NCBI GenBank assembly: GCA_014380255.1
Contig: JACMKG010000205.1
Location: 1-8,672 of the forward strand
Reading direction: 5' to 3'
DNA length: 8,672 nt
DNA from: Prolixibacteraceae bacterium
Lineage (GTDB): Bacteria; Bacteroidota; Bacteroidia; Bacteroidales; Prolixibacteraceae
Below are positions 1-6,193 of the stretch, one piece after another. Position 1 is the first letter of the stretch, and the number at the start of each line of letters is the position of its first letter. A program made the position numbers and the translations under genes. Below the pieces are notes generated by a model, which was not told where the DNA came from, did not search any database, and saw nothing but the letters and a program-made list of their open reading frames with translations.

Positions 1-567
1 ATGTGGCTCATCCAGGAAGTGCAGCGTATATGGGAAGGCGAAGGAACTAAATACTCCTGGCCTGAAATGGTGGAACTGGCCCGTCAGTCTGAACCATTCA
101 AATTTTTAATCAATCCCGATGACAGCATGTTTCTGAACCCGCGGGATATGACCCAAGCGGTTAGAGATTACTGTTACCAGACAGCCCAGGGAACTCCGCA
201 ATCGCATGGCGAAACCATTCGTTGCATCTACGACAGCCTGGCCCTTAAATATCGTTATACCCTTGAGCAGATTCGCGAATTGACGGATCAGCCTATCGAG
301 GTGGTTCATATTATCGGGGGAGGTGCCAACAATGATTTTCTCAATCAGCTGACTGCCGATGCCACGGGATTACAGGTCATTGCAGGCCCTACGGAGGCTA
401 CGGCAATCGGAAATATCATGGTCCAGGCCAAAGCCCTTGGATATGTGGATTCCGTGAATCAAATCAGGCAAATTGTAGCTAATTCCTTCAACCTGGTGAG
501 ATTTGTACCGTCAGATGAACTGGATTGGGAAACTGCTTACGATCAATTTCTCAGGATATTAAATTAA
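1..567 (+). CDS. rhaB: Rhamnulokinase, C-terminal part (5' end outside window)
   Basis: This is the C-terminal 188 residues of an L-rhamnulokinase, the FGGY-family sugar kinase that phosphorylates L-rhamnulose to rhamnulose 1-phosphate in cytoplasmic rhamnose breakdown. The similarity to enterobacterial RhaB runs along the whole piece. It includes an MWLIQ segment at the very start, FLINPDD around residues 35-41, a CIYDSLALKY stretch near 75-84, the glycine-rich HIIGGGANN near 103-111 that belongs to the nucleotide-binding C-terminal domain, and AGPTEATAIGN at 128-138. The family is about 490 residues long, so roughly 300 N-terminal residues lie to the left. The ATG at base 1 is an internal methionine of the family alignment and not the true start. 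The stop is TAA at 565-567. Rhamnose isomerase, permease or aldolase genes would be expected nearby, but none is visible here. Confidence 0.93.
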   Translation: MWLIQEVQRIWEGEGTKYSWPEMVELARQSEPFKFLINPDDSMFLNPRDMTQAVRDYCYQTAQGTPQSHGETIRCIYDSLALKYRYTLEQIRELTDQPIEVVHIIGGGANNDFLNQLTADATGLQVIAGPTEATAIGNIMVQAKALGYVDSVNQIRQIVANSFNLVRFVPSDELDWETAYDQFLRILN

Positions 568-732
568 TCATTCAATAGAAGGGTCTTTCCATTAAAATCT
601 GATTTTTTCAAATGCTGTTTCTTGAGAAGCTGATGGGAGAAATATGCGAATAGTATTCAACCTGATTGTTCCTTTTTGCCATAGCCTACTTTTCTTTAGG
701 TATTTCTATTCTTTTCCGTTATAGTGAAGCAA

Positions 733-838
733 TACCGGGTTGTTACCATTTGATCGGTATCTGATTTCTATCTGTACTAAATATTCATTTTTAGTACAGA
801 TAGAAATCAGATACCGATCAAATATAAGGAACCCGGTA
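733..838. repeat. Long near-perfect palindrome (hairpin), possible MITE-like element
   Basis: The arms 748-781 and 790-823 are exact reverse complements over 34 bases, with an 8-base loop (782-789). Outside them, 733-741 (TACCGGGTT) and 830-838 (AACCCGGTA) also pair over 9 bases, separated from the main stem by about six mostly unpaired bases on each side (742-747 and 824-829). Neither strand has a U-rich tail right after the stem, so it is not a standard rho-independent terminator. If the ends are taken as ACCGGGTT...AACCCGGT (734-837), the element is flanked by AAT on both sides (731-733 and 838-840). That would fit a 3-base target duplication of a small non-autonomous mobile element, but three bases is weak evidence. 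No transposase gene is present. Confidence 0.85.
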
Positions 839-846
839 ATGCTCAA

Positions 847-915
847 GAATGGATTCTATAATGAGATCTATACATGGATATTTAATTTTAGATGTTCATG
901 AAACTGAATCCATTC
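847..915. promoter_or_regulatory. Paired GAATNNATTC sites, candidate operator for the toxin-antitoxin pair
   Basis: GAATGGATTC at 847-856 and GAATCCATTC at 906-915 are exact reverse complements of one another, and each is itself a GAAT/ATTC dyad with a 2-base centre. They lie 59 bases apart, just before the likely DUF433 start at 936. DUF433 proteins are predicted to carry a helix-turn-helix, and antitoxins usually repress their own operon, so a self-operator is a reasonable inference. The function is not shown by the sequence. The two copies could instead pair as the stem of an RNA hairpin. Confidence 0.35.
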
Positions 916-935
916 AAAAAGTCGTACATTTGGAT

Positions 936-1175
936 ATGAATTGGAAAGAACACATAGAAGTAAACGAATCTATTTTGGCAGGCAAACCAATTGTAAAAGG
1001 AACTCGTCTGTCGGTAGAACATATCATTAATTTGCTTGCATCTGGCTGGACTGAGCAACAAATCCTTGAAAACTATCCCAGACTCTCTAAAGAGAGTTTA
1101 CAGGCAGTTTTTGGGTATATTCAGGAATTTATTAAGGATGGGTTATTTTACAATGAACCATTAAAGTCGGCATAA
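936..1175 (+). CDS. DUF433 domain protein, probable antitoxin
   Basis: This is a 79-residue protein of the DUF433 family (VapB-like antitoxin group). It is predicted to bind DNA through a helix-turn-helix and to neutralise the PIN-like protein encoded next to it. The start at 936 is chosen because family members begin almost exactly with MNWKEHIEVN. The signature ILAGKPIVKGTRLSV follows at residues 13-27, and then the helical SGWTEQQILENYPRLSKESLQ segment (in two parts around residues 36-56) expected of the HTH region. The frame is open back to an ATG at 849, which would add 29 residues with no family resemblance. No Shine-Dalgarno motif helps to decide. The stop codon TAA (1173-1175) overlaps the ATG of the next gene by one base, the usual antitoxin-first arrangement. 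The gene is more AT-rich than rhaB and floA, which flank the pair. Confidence 0.88.
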   Translation: MNWKEHIEVNESILAGKPIVKGTRLSVEHIINLLASGWTEQQILENYPRLSKESLQAVFGYIQEFIKDGLFYNEPLKSA

Positions 1176-1531
1176 TGAAACTTCTTGCCAATGAAAATTT
1201 CCCTATATCAAGTATAAAAATATTAAAAGATGCAGGATATGATATTGTTGCAGTAGGAAAGGAGTTTGCTGGAATTCTTGATAGCGAAGTCATTGATTAT
1301 GCTATAAAAGAACATAGGACAATAATTACTTTTGATCGAGATTACGGAGAACTTATCTTTAAGAAAGGATATAAACCTCTTGCAGGAGTAATTTATTTAA
1401 GATGGAATAGTTTTCAACCAAATGAGCCAGGAGATTATTTAATCGAACTGTTTAAATCAAACAAAATTCAATACGAAGGTATGTTAACGGTGATTAGTCT
1501 TGATAACATACGTCAAAGAAAATTTAAATAA
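1175..1531 (+). CDS. DUF5615 PIN-like protein, probable toxin
   Basis: This 118-residue protein belongs to the DUF5615 family, a PIN-like (Mut7-C-related) fold that is repeatedly found beside DUF433 genes. The pair is regarded as a type II toxin-antitoxin module, with this member as the presumed RNase toxin. Visible landmarks are MKLLANENFP at the N-terminus, ILDSEVIDYA near residues 34-43, the acidic motif TFDRDYGEL at 52-60 and the hydrophobic strand AGVIYLRW at 70-77. Candidate metal-binding acidic residues are E7, D36, E38, D54 and D56. Position 6 is Asn, where many PIN-like relatives have Asp. My recollection is that this is a common variant in the family, so it is not proof of inactivity. 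The gene starts within the TAATG overlap with the antitoxin gene and ends just before a terminator. Three 60-base lines sampled inside it average about 32% G+C, against about 47% in one line of rhaB. That fits acquisition by transfer but does not prove it. Confidence 0.88.
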   Translation: MKLLANENFPISSIKILKDAGYDIVAVGKEFAGILDSEVIDYAIKEHRTIITFDRDYGELIFKKGYKPLAGVIYLRWNSFQPNEPGDYLIELFKSNKIQYEGMLTVISLDNIRQRKFK

Positions 1532-1547
1532 ATCAAAAGGGCATAAA

Positions 1548-1578
1548 AAAACCTTGTCGTTCTGCACGACAAGGTTTT
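1548..1578. terminator. Bidirectional rho-independent terminator
   Basis: A perfect 13-bp stem (1548-1560 with 1566-1578, core ACCTTGTCGT/ACGACAAGGT) closes a 5-base loop, TCTGC. On the plus strand the stem runs into TTTTGTATTTTT. On the minus strand it runs into a run of six T followed by ATGC. It sits between the stop of the DUF5615 gene (1531) and the stop of floA (1601), so it can end both convergent transcripts. Confidence 0.9.
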
Positions 1579-1600
1579 GTATTTTTAATCGATCGTAGAC

Positions 1601-2587
1601 CTATTTCTTCTTTTTGTTCTGTTCTTCGTTGGAGATAGATTCCCGCATGGCAGTGTCGGCCATGATATTCTGATATTTCATGTAATCCATGATGCCAAGG
1701 TTTCCGCTTCTGAAAGCTTCAGCTATAGCCATTGGTATCTGGGCTTCAGCATCAATTACCTTGGCGCGAGCTTCCTGAGCTTTGGCCTTCATTTCCTGCT
1801 CAAGGGCAACAGCCATGGCACGACGTTCTTCGGCTTTGGCCTGTGCAATATTCTTATCAGCTTCCGCCTGGTCCATCTGTAAGCCTGCCCCAATGTTCTT
1901 ACCGATATCGATATCAGCAATATCAATGGAAAGGATCTCAAAGGCAGTACCGGCATCAAGGCCTTTGCCCAATACTACCTTGGAGATAGAATCCGGGTTT
2001 TCGAGCACTGCTTTGTGGGTATGTGATGATCCGATAGAGGATACGATCCCTTCACCTACACGGGCAAGAACGGTTTCTTCTCCGGCACCTCCAACCAATT
2101 GCTTGATGTTGGCACGAACCGTTACCCTGGCTTTACAGATCAGCTGAATACCGTCTTTGGCTACTGCAGCTACCGGGGGGGTGTCAATTACTTTTGGGTT
2201 TACCGACATCTGAACAGCCTGGAATACGTCACGGCCGGCTAAGTCAATCGCTGTTGCCATCTTGAAGGAGAGTTCGATGTTGGCTTTCTGGGCAGATACC
2301 AATGCATGCACTACTTTTTCTACATGACCACCAGCCAGGTAATGAGCTTCCAGATCATTTCTGTTTAAAACTAACCCTGCTTTGGTTCCTTCGATCAATG
2401 CACGCACGATTACCGATGGGGGTACCTTTCTGAAACGCATCAGGAATAACTGAAGCAGTGAGATACGAACATCGGAAACCAGGGCTGAAAACCAAAGTCC
2501 AACAGGGATATAATACAAAATGATGATCAGGAGGATAAAGATACCTGCGATCATTCCAAATATACCAATGCCATTGAATTGTTCCAT
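1601..2587 (-). CDS. floA: Flotillin-like protein FloA
   Basis: This is a 328-residue flotillin-like scaffold protein of the FloA/YqfA group (UPF0365), close to the 331 residues of the Bacillus subtilis protein. FloA sits in functional membrane microdomains and helps assemble membrane complexes. The N-terminus has a strong hydrophobic segment at about residues 8-28, with a second weakly hydrophobic stretch to about 50. The SPFH/PHB domain follows at roughly 40-230 ([20 protein letters not shown] at 129-148 and [17 protein letters not shown] at 213-229 are typical). The Ala/Glu-rich coiled-coil region at about 238-290 ([20 protein letters not shown], 240-259) is the part used for oligomerisation in flotillins. 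The tail is lysine-rich (KKKK). It is the last gene of a four-gene minus-strand operon, 2 bases after nfeD, its usual partner. It ends near the bidirectional terminator. Confidence 0.96.
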   Translation of the reverse strand: MEQFNGIGIFGMIAGIFILLIIILYYIPVGLWFSALVSDVRISLLQLFLMRFRKVPPSVIVRALIEGTKAGLVLNRNDLEAHYLAGGHVEKVVHALVSAQKANIELSFKMATAIDLAGRDVFQAVQMSVNPKVIDTPPVAAVAKDGIQLICKARVTVRANIKQLVGGAGEETVLARVGEGIVSSIGSSHTHKAVLENPDSISKVVLGKGLDAGTAFEILSIDIADIDIGKNIGAGLQMDQAEADKNIAQAKAEERRAMAVALEQEMKAKAQEARAKVIDAEAQIPMAIAEAFRSGNLGIMDYMKYQNIMADTAMRESISNEEQNKKKK

Positions 2588-2589
2588 TC

Positions 2590-3057
2590 TTATAGGTTTA
2601 AAGGTTCAACTGTGATTTGTGATTTTTCAATTTCTATAATGCGCACGCTTTCACCCGGATCAACAAAAGCGCCTGTAGTTTTTACTTCCACCACTTCTCC
2701 GTTCACTCTTATCTTTCCCATGGGTGCAAGCCTGCCGACTGTAACACCGATATCGCCCACTTTAATTTTATCATCGATCTGGTTGGCTACACCCGTAATG
2801 GTAGTGCTGAGAACCAATCGTTTGCCTGCTTTTCCCTGAAATAACAATACGACCAGCAGAGGGGCCACAATTACTATGAATCCGAGGGTAAGAAATCCGG
2901 CCAATGGGCCAAAGGTATTGAATGCCATATAAATGCTATAGGCAAACAGCAAAACGCCTCCTATGCCGGCAATCGTGATTCCGGGCAGGATGGTAAATTC
3001 AATTAGAAGTAATACGATACCTAAAAAAATTAGTAACAGGATGACCAGGATGTTCAT
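2590..3057 (-). CDS. NfeD family membrane protein (short form)
   Basis: This is a 155-residue NfeD-like protein. The N-terminal half has three hydrophobic membrane segments at about residues 3-20, 26-46 and 50-73, with [15 protein letters not shown] (21-35) between and into them. The C-terminal part (about 98-153) is the soluble OB-fold NfeD domain, with [20 protein letters not shown] at 100-119 and the [16 protein letters not shown] strand pair at 129-144. It lacks the N-terminal ClpP-like serine protease domain of long NfeD proteins, so it is the short type that is normally encoded beside flotillin genes and acts with them in the membrane. Its stop lies 2 bases before the floA start, and its start lies 9 bases after the clpS stop, so co-translation is likely. 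The exact biochemical role of short NfeD proteins is not established. Confidence 0.94.
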   Translation of the reverse strand: MNILVILLLIFLGIVLLLIEFTILPGITIAGIGGVLLFAYSIYMAFNTFGPLAGFLTLGFIVIVAPLLVVLLFQGKAGKRLVLSTTITGVANQIDDKIKVGDIGVTVGRLAPMGKIRVNGEVVEVKTTGAFVDPGESVRIIEIEKSQITVEPLNL

Positions 3058-3066
3058 AGGACCTTA

Positions 3067-3348
3067 TTAATCAATGGTTGCTTTTAAGTCTTTTTGTACC
3101 AATGCGTTTTTCAAAGGCCTAAGATAGGAAAAACTTCCTTTTTTAACATCACATTTTCCTTTATAATGAATTAATAAAGTACATTGTTCTGCCTGGGGCA
3201 AATCATGCTCACAAATTTCCATAAGGGCATCGATTACATAATCGAACGTGTGATAGTCATCGTTGTGCAACACAAGTAATCTTTCATTGTGCTGCTGTAC
3301 ATCATCCTGGCCATGTACTTCTTTATGGGGCGATTCTTTTGCTTTCAT
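3067..3348 (-). CDS. clpS: ATP-dependent Clp protease adaptor ClpS
   Basis: This 93-residue ClpS adaptor binds proteins with destabilising N-terminal residues (N-degrons) and hands them to a ClpA/ClpC-type unfoldase with ClpP in the cytoplasm. The first 22 or so residues are polar and probably flexible, like the N-terminal extension that delivers substrate in known ClpS. The core begins at LLVLHNDDYHTFDYVIDAL (24-42). N29, D30 and D31 match the conserved NDD that recognises the substrate amino group, and H61 in TLLIHYKGKC matches the conserved pocket histidine. The protein is somewhat shorter than the 106-residue Escherichia coli one. The gene is not beside clpA as in E. coli. Instead its ATG overlaps the stop of an upstream SPOR-domain gene (ATGA), and nfeD-floA follow directly, so it is probably translationally coupled within this operon. 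Confidence 0.93.
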   Translation of the reverse strand: MKAKESPHKEVHGQDDVQQHNERLLVLHNDDYHTFDYVIDALMEICEHDLPQAEQCTLLIHYKGKCDVKKGSFSYLRPLKNALVQKDLKATID

Positions 3349-4370
3349 AATTCATTGTTTAATTTTTTGGCTTCTGTAACAGGTATTTTCTTACCATTCT
3401 GATAAGCGGTAATCACAGCGGTTTTTACACCTTCCTGTTTAACCTGGCTAAGCATGGTTACCGCCTCGGAATACAATCTGAGATTGCCCGTAGTATACGT
3501 TTTAAAGCCTTTTTCATCCACATGGTTTTCCACCTTCCGGATGATTGAAAGCTTTTTGATCAGTTTGTTTGCTGAATCCGGTATTTTACCCTTGTAGGCT
3601 CCAATCTGAATTTTATAAACCACACCCTCGGGTACTTCAGCTTTTTTTTCTTCAACTTCCGGGGTTGATGTGTATAAAGTAATCGTATCATGGACTTCCG
3701 CTTGGGCGACCACCTTTCTATTTTTGGTTATGCTGTCTTCATACAGTTGCATGCTTTGCTGAAACTTACTTATTTCATCCATGGACGCATTTTGCCAATA
3801 GAGGTCTTCTCCTTCTCTTACTTTTTGAAATATAGCAGGGATTTCTTCATTAAGGGCTATTGATTTCTGTTCGGCCTCCATGATCAGAGATGAAATCTTT
3901 TCCCTTTCTTCCAGGGAGGCAGATGAATAGGCTTTCCGTAAACTATCGGTATGAAGAGAAAGATTATTCAATTCTTTCTCCTTCAATAATCCCTGTAAAA
4001 ACAATCTCTTTGCCTCTGCATTTACAAAATGGTTTAAGCTCAGGTAGTATATATAAGAATTGATCTGGAAGTTGATGGGTCCTATAGCCAAAGTGCCGGG
4101 TAGCGGAACATTTCCCTGAGGGGTGGATGCCATTCTGCCAGTATCTGCTTGCATTGTTTGAATGCTATCATCAGCAGTAAAATAGTTAATGTCAACCTCG
4201 TTTGAACCTTCAAAATCGCTTAAGGACACAAGGTTTTGTTCAATCTTATTTTCAGATTTACTACAGTATGGGGTGAGGGCATATAGGTATGTTCCTGCTG
4301 TAATAAACAATAGGACAAGTAAGCTTGTTTTTTTGCTTTGTTTCAATAGAATTAACATATGAACAATCAA
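3345..4370 (-). CDS. Membrane-anchored or exported protein with C-terminal SPOR-like domain
   Basis: A 341-residue protein that I do not recognise as a named family. The N-terminus is positively charged (KQSKK, 10-14), followed by a hydrophobic stretch at about 16-32, so it is an uncleaved anchor or a signal peptide. No lipobox is evident. A low-complexity linker is followed by a proline-rich piece (PLPGTLAIGPINFQINSY, 89-106). A charged region of about 115-225, rich in Glu, Lys, Leu and Ser, is probably helical or coiled coil. Residues 251-325 look like the SPOR-like repeat common in this phylum (VYKIQIGAYKGKIP at 251-264, then YTTGNLRLYSEAVTMLSQV at 292-310), a fold that in other proteins binds cell-wall glycans. 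It leads the operon and overlaps clpS by 4 bases. A second ATG at 4358 (M5) would also retain the hydrophobic segment. A structural or cell-envelope role is an inference. Confidence 0.75.
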   Translation of the reverse strand: MIVHMLILLKQSKKTSLLVLLFITAGTYLYALTPYCSKSENKIEQNLVSLSDFEGSNEVDINYFTADDSIQTMQADTGRMASTPQGNVPLPGTLAIGPINFQINSYIYYLSLNHFVNAEAKRLFLQGLLKEKELNNLSLHTDSLRKAYSSASLEEREKISSLIMEAEQKSIALNEEIPAIFQKVREGEDLYWQNASMDEISKFQQSMQLYEDSITKNRKVVAQAEVHDTITLYTSTPEVEEKKAEVPEGVVYKIQIGAYKGKIPDSANKLIKKLSIIRKVENHVDEKGFKTYTTGNLRLYSEAVTMLSQVKQEGVKTAVITAYQNGKKIPVTEAKKLNNEL

Positions 4371-4391
4371 TTGGATTAGGCTCTAAAAATA

Positions 4392-4422
4392 CAAATATTG
4401 TACCATTGACGATACTTTCAAA
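4392..4422 (-). promoter_or_regulatory. Promoter of the SPOR-clpS-nfeD-floA operon
   Basis: Read on the minus strand, TTTG (4422-4419) is separated by 19 bases from AATATTTG (4399-4392). The Bacteroidota primary sigma factor recognises TTTG and TAnnTTTG about 19-21 bases apart, so only the first base of the -7 element deviates. Transcription would start roughly 10-20 bases before the ATG at 4370, giving a short leader. Confidence 0.6.
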
Positions 4423-4441
4423 GAATAGTTTATTTTATAAA

Positions 4442-4460
4442 GGAAAGGATAATCTTTCCC
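4442..4460. promoter_or_regulatory. Inverted repeat between divergent promoters, candidate operator
   Basis: GGAAAGGATAATCTTTCCC contains perfect 6-base arms (GGAAAG/CTTTCC) around a 6-base centre. Read instead around the A at 4451, it pairs at 7 of 9 positions. It lies where the -33 region of the bcp promoter should be and upstream of the divergent promoter, so a bound protein could affect both. No known regulator motif is recognised. Confidence 0.35.
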
Positions 4461-4480
4461 ATACATATCATTATTTCAAG

Positions 4481-4488
4481 TATATTTG
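4481..4488 (+). promoter_or_regulatory. -7 element of the bcp-recA promoter
   Basis: TATATTTG matches the Bacteroidota -7 consensus TAnnTTTG at every fixed position and lies 23 bases before the bcp ATG, which leaves a leader of under about 20 bases. No good TTTG is seen at the expected -33 distance. The nearest candidate, TTTC at 4455-4458, is 22 bases upstream. The region has no recognisable classical LexA box. Confidence 0.5.
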
Positions 4489-4511
4489 TATAACTTAAAA
4501 ATTATTCGATA

Positions 4512-4976
4512 ATGTCCGTTCTAAACAAAGGTGAAAAGGCTCCTGAATTTGAGGGTTTGAATCAATTCGGAGAGAAAATATCCCTGGATAGTTTTAAAGG
4601 TAAAAAGCTTATCATCTATTTTTATCCGAAAGACAATACTCCGGGATGTACTGCAGAATCGTGTAACCTGAATGATAATTATGAGTATTGGTTATCCAAA
4701 GGTTATGAAGTGGTGGGAGTAAGTCCAGACTCCGTTGCCTCGCATAAGAAGTTTGCAGATAAATTTCAATTCAGATTTAACCTGATCTCCGATCCTGAAG
4801 CTAATATATTAAAGTCTTATGGTGTATGGGGCGAGAAGAACATGTACGGCAGAAAGTATATGGGTGTTTTGCGTACCACTTTTGTGATTAATGAGCAGGG
4901 GGTTATAGAGCAGATTTTCGAGAAAGTAGATACTAAGAATCATAGTGAACAAATAATTAATGCATTATATCAATAA
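4512..4976 (+). CDS. bcp: Thioredoxin-dependent peroxiredoxin, BCP/PrxQ type
   Basis: A 154-residue atypical 2-Cys peroxiredoxin that reduces hydrogen peroxide and organic hydroperoxides in the cytoplasm, with thioredoxin as electron donor. The active-site stretch [15 protein letters not shown] (37-51) contains T43 and the peroxidatic cysteine C46, with C51 five residues on as the probable resolving cysteine. This matches the C45/C50 spacing of Escherichia coli Bcp. R121 in [12 protein letters not shown] is the conserved active-site arginine. The fold is complete and the length matches the family's roughly 150-156 residues. It is the first gene after a promoter-like TATATTTG, and recA begins only 5 bases after its stop, so the two are probably one transcript. 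That would tie peroxide defence to DNA repair; this link is an inference from gene order. Confidence 0.96.
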   Translation: MSVLNKGEKAPEFEGLNQFGEKISLDSFKGKKLIIYFYPKDNTPGCTAESCNLNDNYEYWLSKGYEVVGVSPDSVASHKKFADKFQFRFNLISDPEANILKSYGVWGEKNMYGRKYMGVLRTTFVINEQGVIEQIFEKVDTKNHSEQIINALYQ

Positions 4977-4981
4977 ATATT

Positions 4982-6007
4982 ATGGCAACTGAAGAAAAAA
5001 ACAATCAGAACAAGGAAAAATTGAAGGCTCTTCAATTAACAATGGATAAGATCGAGAAAAGTTACGGAAAAGGCTCGATTATGAAATTAGGTGACCGTCC
5101 CGTAGAAGATGTTCCATCTATTTCGTCTGGATCAATTGGATTAGACATAGCAATGGGTGTTGGCGGTTATCCAAAAGGAAGAATCATTGAGATTTATGGC
5201 CCTGAATCATCTGGTAAAACCACACTGGCCATTCATGCCATCGCGGAGGCTCAAAAGGCCGGAGGTATTGCTGCCGTTATTGATGCAGAGCATGCCTTCG
5301 ATCCAACTTATGCTTCCAAACTGGGGGTTAATATTGATGAATTGCTGATCTCACAGCCAGACAATGGTGAGCAGGCTCTGGAAATTGCTGACAACCTGAT
5401 CCGTTCAGGAGCAGTGGATATTATCGTAATTGACTCGGTAGCCGCCTTAACGCCAAAGGCCGAGATTGAAGGTGAAATGGGTGAATCAAAGATGGGTCTG
5501 CAGGCTCGTTTGATGTCTCAGGCTTTGCGTAAGCTTACAGCCAATATCAACAAGACAAAGACCTGTGTGATTTTCATTAACCAGCTTCGTGAAAAGATCG
5601 GGGTAATGTTCGGAAATCCTGAAACAACGACCGGTGGTAATGCACTTAAGTTTTATGCATCCGTTCGTTTGGATATCCGCCGTATTGGTCAGATCAAAGA
5701 AGGTGAAGAGGCACAGGGAAACCATACCCGTGTGAAAGTAGTTAAAAACAAGGTCGCTCCACCATTCAAAAAGGCTGAATTCGACATCATGTATGGTGAA
5801 GGAATCTCCAAAATAGGTGAGATTATTGATTTGGGTGTGGAACTCAATATCATTAAAAAGGCAGGATCATGGTTCAGCTACGGAGAAACCAAATTGGGTC
5901 AGGGACGTGAAGGCGTTAAAGCAATCCTTCATGATAATACTGAACTGGCGCAGGAACTGGAAGCTAAAATCTTTGAAACAATGGCCAAAACCGAGACGGT
6001 AAATTAA
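4982..6007 (+). CDS. recA: Recombinase RecA
   Basis: The complete 341-residue RecA forms ATP-dependent filaments on single-stranded DNA, drives homologous strand exchange, and activates LexA-type self-cleavage where that system exists. Visible landmarks are the N-terminal helix ([20 protein letters not shown], 15-34), the Walker A motif GPESSGKTT at 73-81 with K79, and the catalytic glutamate E103 in DAEHAFDP. The Walker B strand [12 protein letters not shown] is at 145-156, with DNA-binding loop 1 ([16 protein letters not shown]) at 161-176. Q201 lies in [19 protein letters not shown] (198-216), which leads into loop 2. The C-terminal domain runs from about 275 and ends in a short TETVN tail, less acidic than in Escherichia coli. 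There is no intein or frameshift. The gene follows bcp by 5 bases and has its own terminator. Confidence 0.99.
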   Translation: MATEEKNNQNKEKLKALQLTMDKIEKSYGKGSIMKLGDRPVEDVPSISSGSIGLDIAMGVGGYPKGRIIEIYGPESSGKTTLAIHAIAEAQKAGGIAAVIDAEHAFDPTYASKLGVNIDELLISQPDNGEQALEIADNLIRSGAVDIIVIDSVAALTPKAEIEGEMGESKMGLQARLMSQALRKLTANINKTKTCVIFINQLREKIGVMFGNPETTTGGNALKFYASVRLDIRRIGQIKEGEEAQGNHTRVKVVKNKVAPPFKKAEFDIMYGEGISKIGEIIDLGVELNIIKKAGSWFSYGETKLGQGREGVKAILHDNTELAQELEAKIFETMAKTETVN

Positions 6008-6030
6008 ATAAAGATTAAAAATACAGTATT

Positions 6031-6072
6031 GTCCGGATGTGAAAGCAGTGCTGTTCCATCCGGACTTTTTTT
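6031..6072 (+). terminator. Rho-independent terminator after recA
   Basis: A 9-bp GC-rich stem, GTCCGGATG (6031-6039) with CATCCGGAC (6057-6065), is followed at once by seven T (6066-6072). The 17-base apical part can form a small additional stem (GCAG/CTG). It lies 23 bases after the recA stop and separates bcp-recA from thrA. Confidence 0.92.
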
Positions 6073-6193
6073 ATTGTTACCTTTTGACCCGAATAAACAG
6101 AATTGAATAAAATAGTTGATTTGTTGCATAAAAGTAAATAGGTGATAGCCTTATTGATTAGATGATCAGGGGCTTCCGTTAAATTCAAGAATT

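Larger units (their letters stand above)
568..935. other. Non-coding stretch between rhaB and the DUF433 gene
   Basis: About 370 bases without a convincing gene. The first part (568-732) is AT-rich. It contains only a weak A/T hairpin (AAAATC-T-GATTTT at 594-606) running into a short T tract, which is too weak to call a terminator for rhaB. The second part holds the long palindrome at 733-838 and the two GAATNNATTC sites at 847-856 and 906-915, listed separately. A frame open from an ATG at 849 joins the DUF433 gene in phase. Its extra 29 residues do not look like the family and are treated as non-coding. I see no tRNA or other structured RNA signature, and no clear promoter for the downstream pair. 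Confidence 0.6.

Noticed and set aside
594..606. Weak A/T hairpin with T run as a rhaB terminator
   Set aside because: It has only six A/T-rich pairs with a 1-base loop, too unstable to call.
925..932. TACATTTG as a -7 promoter element for the toxin-antitoxin pair
   Set aside because: It fits TAnnTTTG, but it ends 3 bases before the start codon, so the transcript would begin at or after the ATG. No TTTG lies at the right upstream distance. Probably chance.
849..935. N-terminal extension of the DUF433 protein from the ATG at 849
   Set aside because: The 29 extra residues do not resemble DUF433 proteins, and family members start at MNWKEH. The stretch also overlaps the GAATNNATTC sites.
1732..2147. 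Two plus-strand open frames inside floA
   Set aside because: They are antisense to a well-conserved flotillin gene, overlap each other in different frames and resemble no family.
6116..6123. TTGATTTG as the thrA promoter -7 element
   Set aside because: It differs from TAnnTTTG at the second base, and the nearest TTTG (6083-6086) is 29 bases away, well beyond the usual spacing.
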